DNA of 64,000 bases from the NCBI GenBank assembly GCA_948474755.1, contig CAOLHI010000150.1, forward strand, positions 1,364,001 to 1,428,000. The letters run 5' to 3'. The translations under genes and the position numbers were made by a program. Numbering within the stretch: position 1 is the first letter of the stretch; each line of letters opens with the position of its first letter. Below the pieces are notes generated by a model. It did no database searches. It had not been told where the DNA came from and saw only the letters and a list, made by a program, of their open reading frames with translations. Positions 46,620 to 57,644 of the stretch are shown in pieces. Source of the stretch: Ctenosaura bakeri (lineage: Eukaryota > Chordata > Lepidosauria > Squamata > Iguanidae).

Positions 46620-48215
46620 TTTGTAGATGAAATGAATTATCTAGATCTACTTTTGTCTGGCTGTAGGACAGAGACAATTTCAGTTGCCTTGGTAAATGAC
46701 CTATACTGGGAACTATACAAGGGGAGTGTGCCCCTGTTGGTTTTGCTGGATCTCTCAGCGGCTTTTGATATAATCAAACCATGGAATCTGGTGCTGGGGA
46801 TGGCTGTTTGACATGCTGCCCACTATTCTGTGGTGTCCCTTGGGTCTTGGTCCTATCCCCCATACTGTTTAATATTTATATGAAACTATAGGAAGAGGTC
46901 ATCTGAAGTTCTGGGGTTCACTGATGACTCACAAGTTTATCTCTCCTTTCCAAATGAATCCAAAGAAAGTACTTCTGTGCTAAACCAGTGTCTGCTGTCA
47001 GTAATAGACTGGATGAGAGAGAGCAAACTGAAACTTAATCCAGACAAGACAGAAGTACTGCTGGTCAATCAGAAGCCAGATGAGGTAATAGAGGTTCAAC
47101 CTGCACTAGTCAAGGTCATGTTTTCCTTGAAATCTCAAGTTTGCAGCTTTGGGGGTACTCCCAGATTTAAATCAAAGCCTGGATGCCCAAGTTTCAACTA
47201 TGCCCATGACCCCATTTGCAAGTTTAAAACTAGTGCACCAGGTGCCCCCATTCCTTGAGAAGTCAGATCTGGCTATGGTGATACATGCCTTGACTACATC
47301 CCATTTGGACTACTGTAATGAGCTCTACATCAGACTGCATTTGGAAACTGTTCAAAAACTTCAGTGGATCCAAAATATTTCAGCCTGGCTGTTAACTGGG
47401 GTGGCTTACAAGGACTATGTGACTCCCCTGTTGAAACAGCTTCACTGGCTACTGGCCCATTTCCAGACAGAATTCAAAGTGCTGGTTTTGACCTTTAAAG
47501 CCTTGCACAGCTTGGGTCCAGACTGTCTGAAAGACCATATCTCCTTATACAAGCCAATGAGAGTTTTAAGCTCTGCAGGTCAATGGTGGAACTTGGAGTA
47601 TGTGGAGGGGGGGTGAGAGGGGGTGGGGCTACAACATGGGGTCACTGTGCATTGGGGCATGTCCGCAGTGCCAGGGCAAATGGGGATGTGATTATGGGCC
47701 AGGACACCACAAAAACATCGCTGCCTGGGGCAAATTGCCCCTTTGTACCCCCCCATCTCTAAGCGACTGCTGCAGGGGAGAACTTTCAGTCCCGCTATCT
47801 TCACAGGTGCATTTGGTGAGGCCTCAGGAGACAGCCTTCTCTGTGGCTGCTCCCAAGTTGTGGAATTCCTTTTTCATGGGAGGTCCAGTTGGGCACCTCC
47901 CTGATCTCTTCTTGCCAGCAGGTGAAGATGTTTTTATTCAGGCAGGCCTTTGAATTTGAATTACGGAGCAGTAGTGTGCGTGTGTAAAGTAGTGTGCTTT
48001 ATTTTTAATCTTTTACTGGAAAATTCGCTTTAAATACATTTTAGTGTCTTTTAACTGTTTTCAATCAGGGTTTTGTTGAATAATATTGTTGCCTAATTCT
48101 TTTTTAACTGTTATAACAAACTAATGTTTAAACTTAATTTTTTTTAAAAAAAATACTATAAGCTGCCTTCAGTCCCATCTTGGGAGAAAGGAAGGATTCA
48201 ATCAATCAATCAAAC
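46620..48215 (+). pseudogene. L2-type LINE, RT to 3' tail, interrupted by a hAT MITE
   Basis: The longest L2 in the window. It covers an early RT segment (LLVLLDLSAAFD near 46735-46770, a catalytic Asp motif) and a GVPWVLVLSPILFNIYMK-like block. It continues with LKLNPDKTEVLLV (47026-47065), SHLDYCNELYIRL, KLQWIQNISAWLL, TFKALHSLGPDCLKDHI, and after the MITE FSVAAPKLWNS. The YADD box is replaced by a frameshifted DDSQV-like remnant. The 3' end AAGCTGCCTTCAGTCCC and GGGAGAAAGGAAGGATTCAA with an ATCA tail ends near 48215. At least three frameshifts. A family-D MITE occupies 47581-47769. Confidence 0.85.
47581..47769 (+). mobile_element. hAT-type MITE (family D), copy 2, inside L2
   Basis: A 189-bp element from CAATGGTGGAACTTGG to CTAAGCGACTG with TSD CTGCAGGT (47573-47580) and CTGCAGGG (47770-47777), 7 of 8 matching. 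Removing element and duplication rejoins the L2 reading around the LSS/LS region. It is oriented like copy 1 at 13495. Confidence 0.88.
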
Positions 48216-49037
48216 AAACAGTATAGGAGTCAGTATAGGAGCACACAGTCTTTCAGATCCAAGTCATATGCCACTGAAAACATGTGTCTATCAAGTTTAT
48301 GCCAAATAAAACATGTTAGTCTTTAAGATCACCCTGCTCTTTGTTGTTTTTGCTCTAAATAACATCTGTTGCAGCATATCCAAAGATGAAACTGCTTATT
48401 GGGTCAATATTGACTCATCTACCTCAGTACTTCCTACTCTCCCTTTTTCTCCAAGGCAGGAGAGGTCTGTGGACTGACTGCCATTTTATATCCTAGCTGG
48501 TCCTGCCACAACTGCTTCAGATTGCACAGGAGCACTCCCTGTGCTGAATCTCTAAGGGATATGGTACAGCACTGGGAGTATATCCATATCACCTGGTACA
48601 GTTGCAAGAGAGACCTTGACAAAGTCAAGAGTAGATTTGCCACTCTTGTGGCATTGGAATGTGTGGTCACCTGGGCTTTGCCACTTGAAAATCTTGAAGT
48701 AGAAACACTAGGAGGTTGAACCTGAGTCCTTCTGAGTAGAAAGACTCCCCAGACATTTTAAAGCTATCTTTCAGAGTACACAATCAAAGTACCTTGATTT
48801 CCCTTTAGCTGCTATGGCAACATCTGGTAGAATCCTGGGAATTTTTATTTTGGTGGGGCACTAGAGCTCTCTAGCAGATAATTCTAAATATCTTCACTAG
48901 TTTTAACTTCAGAGGAATAAAATTAGTATAGTAATAATGTAAAATGTAATCAACATAAATGTGATTTTCTTTCTTTTCTGTTTTAAAAATAGGTAATAAT
49001 ATTGTGAATGTTTTTGGCCTGGCTCTAGAAGAACAAG

Positions 49038-49238
49038 GCCATTTCCGTGCTGCACTGTTATAGTGCTATTATTTCACTTTCAACATCCTGTGGAATTCTG
49101 GGGTTTGTAGTTTACTGACCCCAAAGAGCTCTCTGGCTGAGAATTCCAAATGCCTCTCTCTTAAACTTCAAACCCTAGGATTCCATAGGATGTTGAAAAT
49201 GGAATAATAGCACTATAACAGTGTAACACAGAAACGCC
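49038..49238 (+). mobile_element. Foldback MITE (family A), full length with 5-bp duplication
   Basis: A 201-bp element from GCCATTTCCGTGCTGCACTG to GTGTAACACAGAAACGCC, between ACAAG (49033-49037) and ACAAG (49239-49243). Both arms pair through GTTATAGTGCTATTATTTCA and its complement. It is the cleanest copy for reading the termini. Confidence 0.88.
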
Positions 49239-49543
49239 ACAAGATTCAAATCCTCATTTGGCCAAGAAAACAAAAGGAGATAATGTTGTGCATTGTATAG
49301 AAAAAGTGGATATGGAAATGTTTTCTCCCTTTCACATAGGGAGAGGGCATCATTTAAAGACAGATGTCTAATGAAATTTAATGGTAAGATTTTTATTTTA
49401 AATGGTGAAAATTATAAGGATGACTTTACAAGAGGATCAGATGTATTTATGGAGATTAATCCTACAATGTGTTTTAGTAATGATGACTATTTATTGCCTC
49501 TAGTTACAATTGGAACCAGTAGAACAAAATAAAGCAAAACAAT

Positions 49544-49566
49544 AGCAGCAGCAGCAGCAGCAGCAA
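49544..49566. repeat. (GCA)n microsatellite
   Basis: About seven GCA triplets, followed by ACA/AAC low-complexity sequence to about 49600. Confidence 0.85.
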
Positions 49567-52500
49567 CACAACACAACAATAACAACAATACCAAAAACAA
49601 CAAGTACCAAATAGCCCTTTGGTTTGATCTAGCACAGTTCCTGTTATGTTCTTAATAGCCTTGAAAAGATCTGTCTTCCCTTTCCTTCTCTGTCCTACCC
49701 TACCTTGCAGTGCTGTTGCTGAGATGATGAAATAGAGTAAGTCAGACTACCCTGCCCTTTGCTCCTTGGAATAAGGAAGGGACACCTGACATATAAGTTC
49801 TCTTTTAGCTGCTGAGCTGCTCAGTCTTCAAAGTAAGATCCATCTGCCAGCAGCTACCTGACTCATCATTGTTAAATTTCCACCAGCAAGTCTTAACTCA
49901 ATATTTAGAAGTTATTACAGAACATCATAACGTAGGCAGAATATCAGAAAAACTGCAGAAATGTTTAAAATGTCCAAAACCTTTATTCTTAATAATGTTA
50001 TGTAACATATTATTAAAACATGGGAGGTTGTTCCCTTATTATTTTTTTTTCCTCTTCATTTTGCTTTTTTTGTGTGAGATGGTTGCATAATAATATTTCT
50101 AGGTAGCTTTAGGCTATAAAAACTCTATTCACTTGCTGAGCGAAATGGAAGAGTTTGAGAGCGGCATCTTCCCATCAAAACTGATGACACTTCATTGTTG
50201 TACAGAACTTTTTTAGAAGCAGGAACAAGAATTCAGAATATGCTTAGTGGATACTGTTTAAGGCTATTTTGAATGCTAGGAGAATTTATGAGTTGAATTA
50301 ATAATAAATGAGTCCATGTTGCATCTCCTGGAGTTTGCAAACAACCTCATCTGACCACTGAGAAGATGTATGCTTTTCAGCAATAATGAAAGTACATAAA
50401 TATTAATAACTTTCCTTTATTTATTTTTTTAAAAAGTCTGTCACTGTATGGTTGTACACTATACATAAAGTTTAATGAAGGCTATGGAAACAGGAGAGGG
50501 TTGCAGTTTTGGGAAACTCACTATATTTTAACATTTATTGTCTAAGACATTGCCCATGGTAACTGCCTATGATAATAACTATTAAATTTGTAGCTTTGAG
50601 CCAATTACTTAGCCAAGAATATTGATTGCTTATTGAACCATAAGGCAGATGAAATATATACAGACATAGAAAATTACTAACTCTCTGTAAGGAACCCCTT
50701 GAATGTGCTACCTAAATGGTGGCTGGTGAGTACAAATATGCTTCCATAGTTAAAAATCCTGAGCTAACTTCTTCCCCTCCCCCTGCAAAACATTAAAAAT
50801 CCTACTTACAATGCGTGACTAGGCAAGTGCAAATTTTAAAGGATTTGTTACTTTCACTCTACCAGCAGAAAACTATTCCTATTTGCTCCACTGAGGTTGG
50901 CAGGACTCACTCCCAAATAACTCAGTTTAGGCTTACAATCTGTTAATATCCTGTGGTCTTTTAGTGTCTACCATCTGCTGATTAATTGATCAGTCATCAA
51001 CGACTGATGTATGATTTGGTCATTAACAGGGCCAAAGGACTTTCTGTCTCATTCCCAAAATAAATCTTGATCCCAAGGTCATCCTGTTCTTCCACACCAT
51101 ATATCCCTAACATTCTCTCTGAGCTGTACCATTCTGTATGTCAGGCAAACAGGCTTTTAAAGATGGTCCAGTGTATAAGAAAATTAACTGGAATGGGCTT
51201 TTACTTTGGTGAATGGGAAATAGGGAGCTAAAAGATCCTCCTGTTTCTGAATTGTATAAACAAAGGAGATCTCTGCTAGCTTCAAAGTGGAAAAGAAAGG
51301 ATGATAAAGTCTGTTACCTTTGTCTTGATTTGAAAGACATAATAGCTGGCCAACTTTTCTTTCTCCAGCAGATGACATTTACCAATGGGTCCAGTCTGCT
51401 TGACTCAATGAAATTTTCCATTCTTGGAAGCCAGGCATTATAAGTCAAACTCTAAGCAATGACTAGGAATAGGAAAGCTTAGCAGTTTCACTTTCTCCCA
51501 CGTTCTATTATGTGACCTATGATAAATTCTGATCAAATGAATTGAATAAAAATTCTTATCATCCCTGGTAGTTATTAGAAATTGTAATACCCAATCCTCC
51601 TGTCCAATACTGTACTCTCCTATGTGTAACTATGGCTGTATTGCAACAGCAGGATTTAAAGTAAATAAAGTCAAATATAATAGAAATCATATATGTTTTT
51701 ATGTTATATAAATTGTTTGAAGTTTCCATAAATTTACTGGTCAAAGATGTAGATCAGGAGAGATATATCTTGGAGTGCAGAGGCTCATTTTTTGGGATGC
51801 CCTTGGGGAGCACAAAATGGTCTTGGGACCCACACGTAGCCTGCAGGCTGCCCTTTCCCTGCCCATTGTAGACGTTTTTTGGAAAAAAAATAATACATAT
51901 TTGTTTGCTAGCAATAGTGCTAACCTCTTTAAGCTCTGACCAAATAAAGACAGATGGACAGTTCATGCAGAATACAGAACATTTCCAACACAGTACAAAG
52001 TGCCACTAGAATATATTATGTGTTAAATCCCACTGCTTCATGCTTATTTAAAACAAAACAGAATAGAAAATACCTCTTCATTAATCTGTGCTTAAAACAA
52101 AGATATACCCAATGAGAAATGGTATAAGTTCCACACAGGGGCAGTTACAATGGCAAGATTACATTGCCACTGTTTTCCTTAGATGCTGTAAGCGCTCCTA
52201 TTTAAACATTAATTCAATTAACCAATCAATTTTAATTTTAATTTATTCTAATTAAGTCTCCAGTCATTACCAAAGAGGCCTACAAGTACACATCTATTTC
52301 CTCATTCCTCATTGTTAATGCTGAAGCAGCTCAGCTGTAGCATCACTGTGAACAATGACCACACACAGAGAGACAAAGTTAGCAGCAGCACATTGAATTT
52401 GTGGCTAAAAACAGCATCAAGACTTTGGTTCAGGAGTGTGTGTTGTTTTACTAGCTGTGCTTGCAGCTTCTCTTCATTTAAATAACATTACATTTATTTC

Positions 52501-52698
52501 CTTCAAGGCAATAAACATGGAAGTTGAAATTTTCATCTCATGCAAATAGAAGGAACCTGACAGAGTAGTAATTGAGAAAGGTTGAGTTACACCAGTTGAA
52601 TCTGTGTATGTTTAGTGATTGATAGGGCAGCAAAAATAACTTCAAGAAATGACCTCCAGGAGTCAATTGGATGGTTGAATAGACAGTAACTTATAAAC

Positions 52699-52763
52699 TG
52701 ATATATTTTATGTGTTTCCTGTCTATCTACAAGGTGATATATTTTATGTGTTTCCTGTCTATC
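52699..52763. repeat. Recent 36-bp tandem duplication
   Basis: A 29-bp block starting TGATATATTTTATGTG and ending CTGTCTATC occurs at 52699-52727 and again at 52735-52763, with no difference between the copies. A local slippage or tandem duplication event. Confidence 0.9.
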
Positions 52764-52969
52764 GACATACATACATATATTCACACAAATAACTATTTGT
52801 AAACAAATCCCTTCATTAAATCTAGTAGCCAAAATTCTCTGTGTTAGATAATTTATCAGGATGTATGTATAATGCTCAAAAGGCACTTTCCTTGCTAACA
52901 TTTAAGAGTGTTTTACCTCATGCATCATCCAACTGCATTCACTGCCATCAACAGCAGTATTTTATTTAC

Positions 52970-53110
52970 ATTTATTCATTCTGAAATGTTTACCTTGCCA
53001 CTCAGTCAAAAAGCTTTTGTGGCAGCTAATACAGAGTAAGTGAGAACATGTATAAAACAAACAGACATTAAAATCACAAATATCACATGGCAATAAAACA
53101 AAGCAAAATA
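52970..53110 (-). repeat. Old LINE 3' fragment, minus strand
   Basis: TTTATTCATTCTGAAATGTT, TTGCCACTCAG and GCAGCTAATACAG followed by TAAAAC-rich sequence resembles the reverse of an L2-like 3' end (tail reading toward lower coordinates). Diverged, family uncertain. Confidence 0.35.
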
Positions 53111-53926
53111 GCTGCAGCAGCCCATTTAGTCTGATGAGTTTGTAAATAAGCTCAGTGAAAAGGCCAAGTGAGTTTTCTTGGTAGGACTTTGATTCTCACC
53201 ATCATGTCCTTTAACCTTTCTAGATGTTTGTCCACAGTGTAGTATCTTCCGGAAGATCTCACAACATGGGACAAACAGTATACAAGAAGGTACTCCTTTA
53301 GTTATTCTGCATGAAATCTGCATTTAAATAATGCATTTCAGTGTTATGTTTACTCCTTGAATTTCTGCCATGGGGAAGGGCTTATAGGTTGCCTTTGCAT
53401 TAGACACCAAGTGTTTAAATAGACCTCTAGGAAAGCTAAGACCACTGGTATCACTAGCATTTTAAGCATGCTTGTAGAGCCTGATATTGATCATGCCATG
53501 CATGCAATTAAATTCCTATAATGATTATTGGATGTTAGAATGAGACAGAAACTTTTCTAACAGCAGAAATATCATCTGCCAGATGCTATCAGAGATCTGC
53601 TGATGGAATACTCTGCCAGCAGAACTATTCTATCTGGTGTCAGAAGTTTTTTTTGTTTTAAAGAAAAGAGTGGAGAAGGGACAGTATGGAGGAGGTAGAA
53701 ATGGAATGAGAATTCACCAATTTCCTGAATGGGATCAAAACAGAGTTCCACACCTGTTCAGAAATTGATGCAGGAAATGAGGAGTGGGGGAGAACCATGA
53801 AGTTCCTGCAGCTTTGCTGGGACTTTCTTCTTTTTTTGCTTCTGGCCATTGAAAAGTCTTCAGCTTTCCCCTCTGAGACATACTGAATACTGTTTTTCTC
53901 AAAATTTCCTCCCTTCTTTCCCCACC

Positions 53927-54141
53927 AGGAACATGGGGGCGATGGATGTGGATCGTCCCAGGTGGTAAATTTTTGCGGGTGTTTGGGCTCATAGCCAAAC
54001 CCCCATGTGCTGAGACCATGCCCCCACATGCCAAGACCACACCCCATGTACTGTGGCCAAGTACCCACATGTTGTAGCCCTTACCCCACACCGTAGCCCT
54101 GCCCCCCCACCCTCCTCCACTCATTTCAAGCTCCACCACTG
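53927..54141 (-). mobile_element. hAT-type MITE (family D), copy 3
   Basis: Minus orientation, with right end CAAGCTCCACCACTG and C/A-rich GCC..CACACC interior, aligned with the copy at 56650 through GGGCTCATAGCCA. Flanks TCCCCACC and TCCCCTGC match 6 of 8. The inverted repeat of the composite element continues on both sides, which confirms insertion. Confidence 0.65.
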
Positions 54142-54422
54142 TCCCCTGCTCCAACACCAAAGCTGTGCAGAAATTGTCAGCTGTGAAAAGATGTTAATAG
54201 TTGTCAAACTGGCTGGAGAGGCTGGAGCAGAATAGGAAAGTTGCTGGAAAGTTGATAATTCTTGTTTGAGAGTTGCAGTCTCCAGCCAGGATTTCTGTGG
54301 AAGATTGGGGTGGTGGGGGAGAGAAGAATTGCAGAGGGGAGCTGTAGAGATGGGAAGCTGGGGATGTTTGGCAGCTGATGATCTAGTTTCTATTTTTCCT
54401 GCAACTCCCTCCAATCCACAAG

Positions 54423-54515
54423 CATAACTAGAGGTTGTGATAAGTGATTTCATTTTTTTGCTCCCTCCTCAGGCAGTTTGACAGCTGAAATATCTTCTCA
54501 AAGCCTCTAGTTATG
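54423..54515. repeat. Hairpin unit of the composite array
   Basis: CATAACTAGAGGTTGTG at 54423 pairs imperfectly with the segment ending CTCTAGTTATG at 54515, around a loop of about 33 nt. It is the same structure as at 55209 but more diverged inside. Confidence 0.65.
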
Positions 54516-54693
54516 ATTTTTGTGAAAAATGGGGGGAGGAGAAGAATTGCAGATATTTGGCAGATGTTTGGCAGCTGACAAACTAGTTTCTTTTCCCTCC
54601 ACAATTTTACTCCCTCCAAGTCCCAGTCTTTCACAGAAAGATATTTCAATTTCCTCCCACCAGTATGTTTGAGGGGTGAAATGTCTATTCGCA

Positions 54694-54907
54694 GGCCGTT
54701 TCTGCACTACACTGTTATAGTGCTATTCTTCCACTTTCAACATCCTGTGGAATTCTGGAGTTTATAGTTTTCTATGGCCAAAGAGATCTCTGGCTGAAAA
54801 TTCTAAATGCCCTCCCTAAACTGCAAACCCCAGAATTCCATAGGAATAATAGAGTAGAATAATAGAATAGAATAATAATGGAATAACAGTGTAATATGGA
54901 AATGGCC
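54694..54907 (+). mobile_element. Foldback MITE (family A) inside the array
   Basis: GGCCGTTTCTGCACTACACTG to CAGTGTAATATGGAAATGGCC. Its right half contains a local expansion of an AATAGA/AATAATAG motif (54845-54885) not seen in other copies. Excising it restores the unit spacing of the hairpin array. Confidence 0.8.
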
Positions 54908-55208
54908 ATAGTCTCTTGTCAGGATTGGGGCTTGGTGAAAGGGATGTTGTGGGGAAAAACAGGAACTAGATCATTAGCTGCCAAACATTTGCAACTTCTT
55001 CCTCCATCTTTTGCAGAAATCCTGACTAGAGGCTGTGAAAACAAATTTTGGTTCCTACCTCAGTAACCCCCTCTCCCCCACAGATATAGTAGCTGAAATG
55101 TCAAATCGTCTACTCAGGATTTCTGTGAAAGACAGTAGGGAGACTTGTGGATGTTTGACAGCTGACAATCTAGTTTATCTTTTCCTTGTAACTCCTCCAA
55201 ACCCCAAG

Positions 55209-55297
55209 CCTGACTAGAGGCTGTGAAAAGACATTTCAGTTTCCTCTCCCACAGGTGCTTTGACAGCTAAAATGTCTTTTCACAGCCTCTTGTCAGG
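55209..55297. repeat. Best-preserved hairpin of the composite array
   Basis: Arms 55209-55239 and 55267-55297 are complementary at 29 of 31 positions, with a 27-nt loop. The arm begins CCTGACTAGAGGCTGTG. Confidence 0.85.
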
Positions 55298-55819
55298 ATT
55301 GAGATTTGGATAGAGGGAAGTTGCATGAAAAATAGAAAATAGATCATCAGCTGTCAAATACACCCTGCTTCCCATCCCCACAACATCTCCCACAATTGTC
55401 TCCCCCAATATTGCACAGAAATCATGGCTAAAGGCTGTCAACTTTCTGGAAGCCTCCTTACTCCCCTTTAATCCCCAGTTGGTTTCACAGTTGTAACATC
55501 TTTTCACAGATGACAATTTCTGCACAATATTGGAGCTGGCAGGGGGAGAAGGGGAGAGAAAGTTGTGGAAACACAGTATACAGTACATGTCAGCTGGAAA
55601 ACTGTACTTTTTGATGAAAGCTGCACAGTTTCCAGAGAAAGCTGAACAGCTTCCTGTCATTGATAAAACACAAATTCATTCTCCAGGAATTTGTTGGATC
55701 TGATACTCTTAACAGAGTTTGACTTACAACAAATATCAAGAAAGTTGAAATCTCACATTACTACCGCATATCCCTTTTCTGAATATTTTGTCATCTGTTT
55801 TAGGAAGGCCTCATCTAAG

Positions 55820-56226
55820 GCCCTTTCCACAACTCACCTTTTTGTGGAGCTGGGGTGCGGGGATCATTCGAGCAACCTCTAGCGAGGGGCTCTCACATCC
55901 CGGTTCCTTCAGCTGCCTGCTCTCATGAGAGCCCCTCTTCTTCCTTCCATAGTGCAGCCTGGGAGTTTCCCAGGCTGTACTGGAGCAGGAAGCATGAGTA
56001 CCGCAGCTCTGGAGCTCTGCACGTATGGCAAGTGCGCATGGGGCCTCGGAGTGGTGCGCAATTGCGCACCATTTTCAGCTCACAGCTGAAAATGAAAAAG
56101 TGCACAATAGGCACCTGCCAGACCCTGGAGCATCGTGCGATTGCGAGTGTGTCATGTGGACTGCTCCTTGCAGTCGCGTGACACTCGAGGGGCCCTTTCG
56201 CATGGCAAATGCTATGTGAAAAGGGC
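55820..56226 (+). mobile_element. GC-rich non-autonomous DNA transposon (family B), copy 4
   Basis: About 407 bp from GCCCTTTCCACAAC to GTGAAAAGGGC. The right end is a 36-38 nt hairpin (GCCCTTTCGCATGGC / GCTATGTGAAAAGGGC), and the interior has the palindrome CAGCCTGGGAGTTTCCCAGG. CpG-rich. Flanks CTAAG and TTACA are not a convincing TSD. The 108-codon frame inside is not a transposase. Confidence 0.82.
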
Positions 56227-56439
56227 TTACATCCTCAGTCTGGCTTGGGGATCTACAATAGACCTCCACAAGAATACCATTGTTGCAGGAAGAAAAACTA
56301 GATGGATTTATCCTGACACCTATTGGGACAAGGAAAATTGATAATTACTATCTCTTGGAGGAGGAGATGAGTTATTCCAGAGCCAAGTTTCCACCAGCTC
56401 TGGGAGAAAGCCAGAATGCTTTCTCAAAGGGCCTCAAAG

Positions 56440-56629
56440 GGCCATTCCACATTACATGTTGTAGTGATATTATTCCACTTTCAACATCCTGTGGACTTCT
56501 GATTTAGTGAAGCCAAAGAGCTCTTTGGCTGATAATTCTAAATGCCCCTTCCTAAACTATAAACCCCAGGATTCCATAGGATGTTGAAAGTGGAGTAATA
56601 GCACTATAACAGTGTAGTGCAAAAAGGCC
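56440..56629 (+). mobile_element. Foldback MITE (family A), full length with CAAAG duplication
   Basis: A 190-bp element from GGCCATTCCACATTACA to GTGTAGTGCAAAAAGGCC between CAAAG (56435-56439) and CAAAG (56630-56634). The palindromic arms and the centre GATTTAGTGAAGCCAAAGAG match the family. Confidence 0.88.
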
Positions 56630-56649
56630 CAAAGTTAAGCCAGAGTGAG

Positions 56650-56800
56650 CAGTTGTGTAGCAACAGGGGGCAATGGGTGTGGTTCACCCCTGACAGCAAT
56701 GTTTTTGGGGCATCCAAGCTCATAGCCATTCCCTGTGTGCCATTCCCACGCACCATGGCCACACCCCATGCCTCCTCCCCCACACCAAGCTCCGCCACTG
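56650..56800 (-). mobile_element. hAT-type MITE (family D), copy 4
   Basis: A 151-bp element from CAGTTGTGTAGCAACAGGGG to CAAGCTCCGCCACTG, the inverse orientation of copy 1. Flanks AGAGTGAG (56642-56649) and AGAGTGGA (56801-56808) match 6 of 8. It lies only 20 bp downstream of the MITE at 56440. Confidence 0.78.
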
Positions 56801-56926
56801 AGAGTGGAAGTTGTGCCGTTATTTGCTGTCAAATCCCTTTCAAATTATGGCAATCCTATGAATTAAGGACCTCTAAAATCCTCATGTTTAGAATTCTAAA
56901 AGCCCCAGAGAAGAGCCCAGTCCAGG

Positions 56927-57334
56927 GCCCTTTTCGCATGTTACCCGTTCGTACGGTGGGGGGAGCGTATCACGTGAAAAGCCTCAACAGGAACGCTGCC
57001 ACTTCCCTGCTGCTTGAGTTCTGCAGTGCTTCCTGGTCGCGTGAGCGCTGCGTGAACGCTCCACCCCTTCTTATCGCAGTGCAACCTAGGAATTGTAGAC
57101 TAGTGCTGAGGCAGGAAGCACAACCAGGCTGGCTCCCAAGGCTGCACAGGACAGGTAAGTGCACGTGGGCCCCGGGAGCATTGCTTTAAGGTGAAAATAA
57201 AAAAAAAATGCATGCGCAATCCGCTTTAGGGTCTTGAGCGTCGCGTAAATGGGAGTGCATCGTATGGACAACTCCTCCCATTTATGCTATGCTCAAGGGG
57301 CCCTTTTGCTTTAGAAACGGCGTGGGAAAAGGGC
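56927..57334 (+). mobile_element. GC-rich non-autonomous DNA transposon (family B), copy 5
   Basis: A 408-bp element from GCCCTTTTCGCATG to GTGGGAAAAGGGC, flanked by CCAGG (56922-56926) and CAAGG (57335-57339), 4 of 5. The right-end hairpin GGGGCCCTTTTGCTTTAG / CGGCGTGGGAAAAGGGCC is present. It is the most CpG-rich segment in the window. The 190-codon frame at 56617-57189 crosses this element and its neighbour and is spurious. Confidence 0.82.
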
Positions 57335-57644
57335 CAAGGTCTTATAAATTCAGCGCAATGGTTACCTTTATTGCCCTACTCATTTGTAAGGTGATCCTTC
57401 TCTTAATTTCCCACATTCCTAGGCTGAGAATGGTTTAGATTCAACACAGCTTCAGCAGGGATAGTATTAGCTTACCTGGCCCTGGCCAGTTAGGATTGTG
57501 TTGTGCCTCTGAATGAAACACAGAAATGGAGGTAAAAATTAAGGCTGCAATCAAAGGTCAATTTACTGGGCAGGAAACTTCATTGAAACCCATAGACCTT
57601 ACTTATGAGTTGACATAGATAGGATTGTACTCTTAGTACTTTTC

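Larger units (their letters stand above)
48216..53709. other. Intergenic DNA with one MITE, no gene
   Basis: Mostly unique-looking sequence holding the MITE at 49038, a GCA repeat at 49544, a tandem duplication at 52699 and an old LINE tail at 52970. A family-A-like trace (AATCCTGGGAATTTTTATTT) lies near 48831-48900. The 79-codon frame at 49293-49532 is not recognised. Confidence 0.5.
53710..55690. repeat. Composite inverted-repeat element with internal hairpin array
   Basis: The two ends are inverted copies. TGTGCAGAAATTGTCAGCTG (from 54166) pairs with the complement at 55494-55526 with one mismatch over 33 bp. Pairing continues outward through TCCCCTGCTCC and CCTCCC(T)TCT to about 53880 and 55600, and more faintly to AATTTCCTGAATG (about 53722) and its counterpart near 55685. 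Between them lies a degenerate tandem array with a period near 190-200 bp. Its units contain GCCTGACTAGAGGCTGTGAA, its inverted copy and a CAGCTGACAATCTAGTTT segment. Two later insertions (53927-54141, 54694-54907) sit in it. No protein is recognised. It is possibly a foldback transposon. Confidence 0.6.

Noticed and set aside
54030..54160. Possible G-quadruplex or CpG-type regulatory element in the G/C-rich stretch
   Set aside because: It is the interior of a hAT MITE, and the same composition occurs in the copies at 13495, 47581 and 56650.
56617..57189. 190-codon frame, the longest in the window
   Set aside because: It runs across the end of a foldback MITE, a hAT MITE and half of a family-B element, so it cannot be an ancestral gene. 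No domain is recognised.
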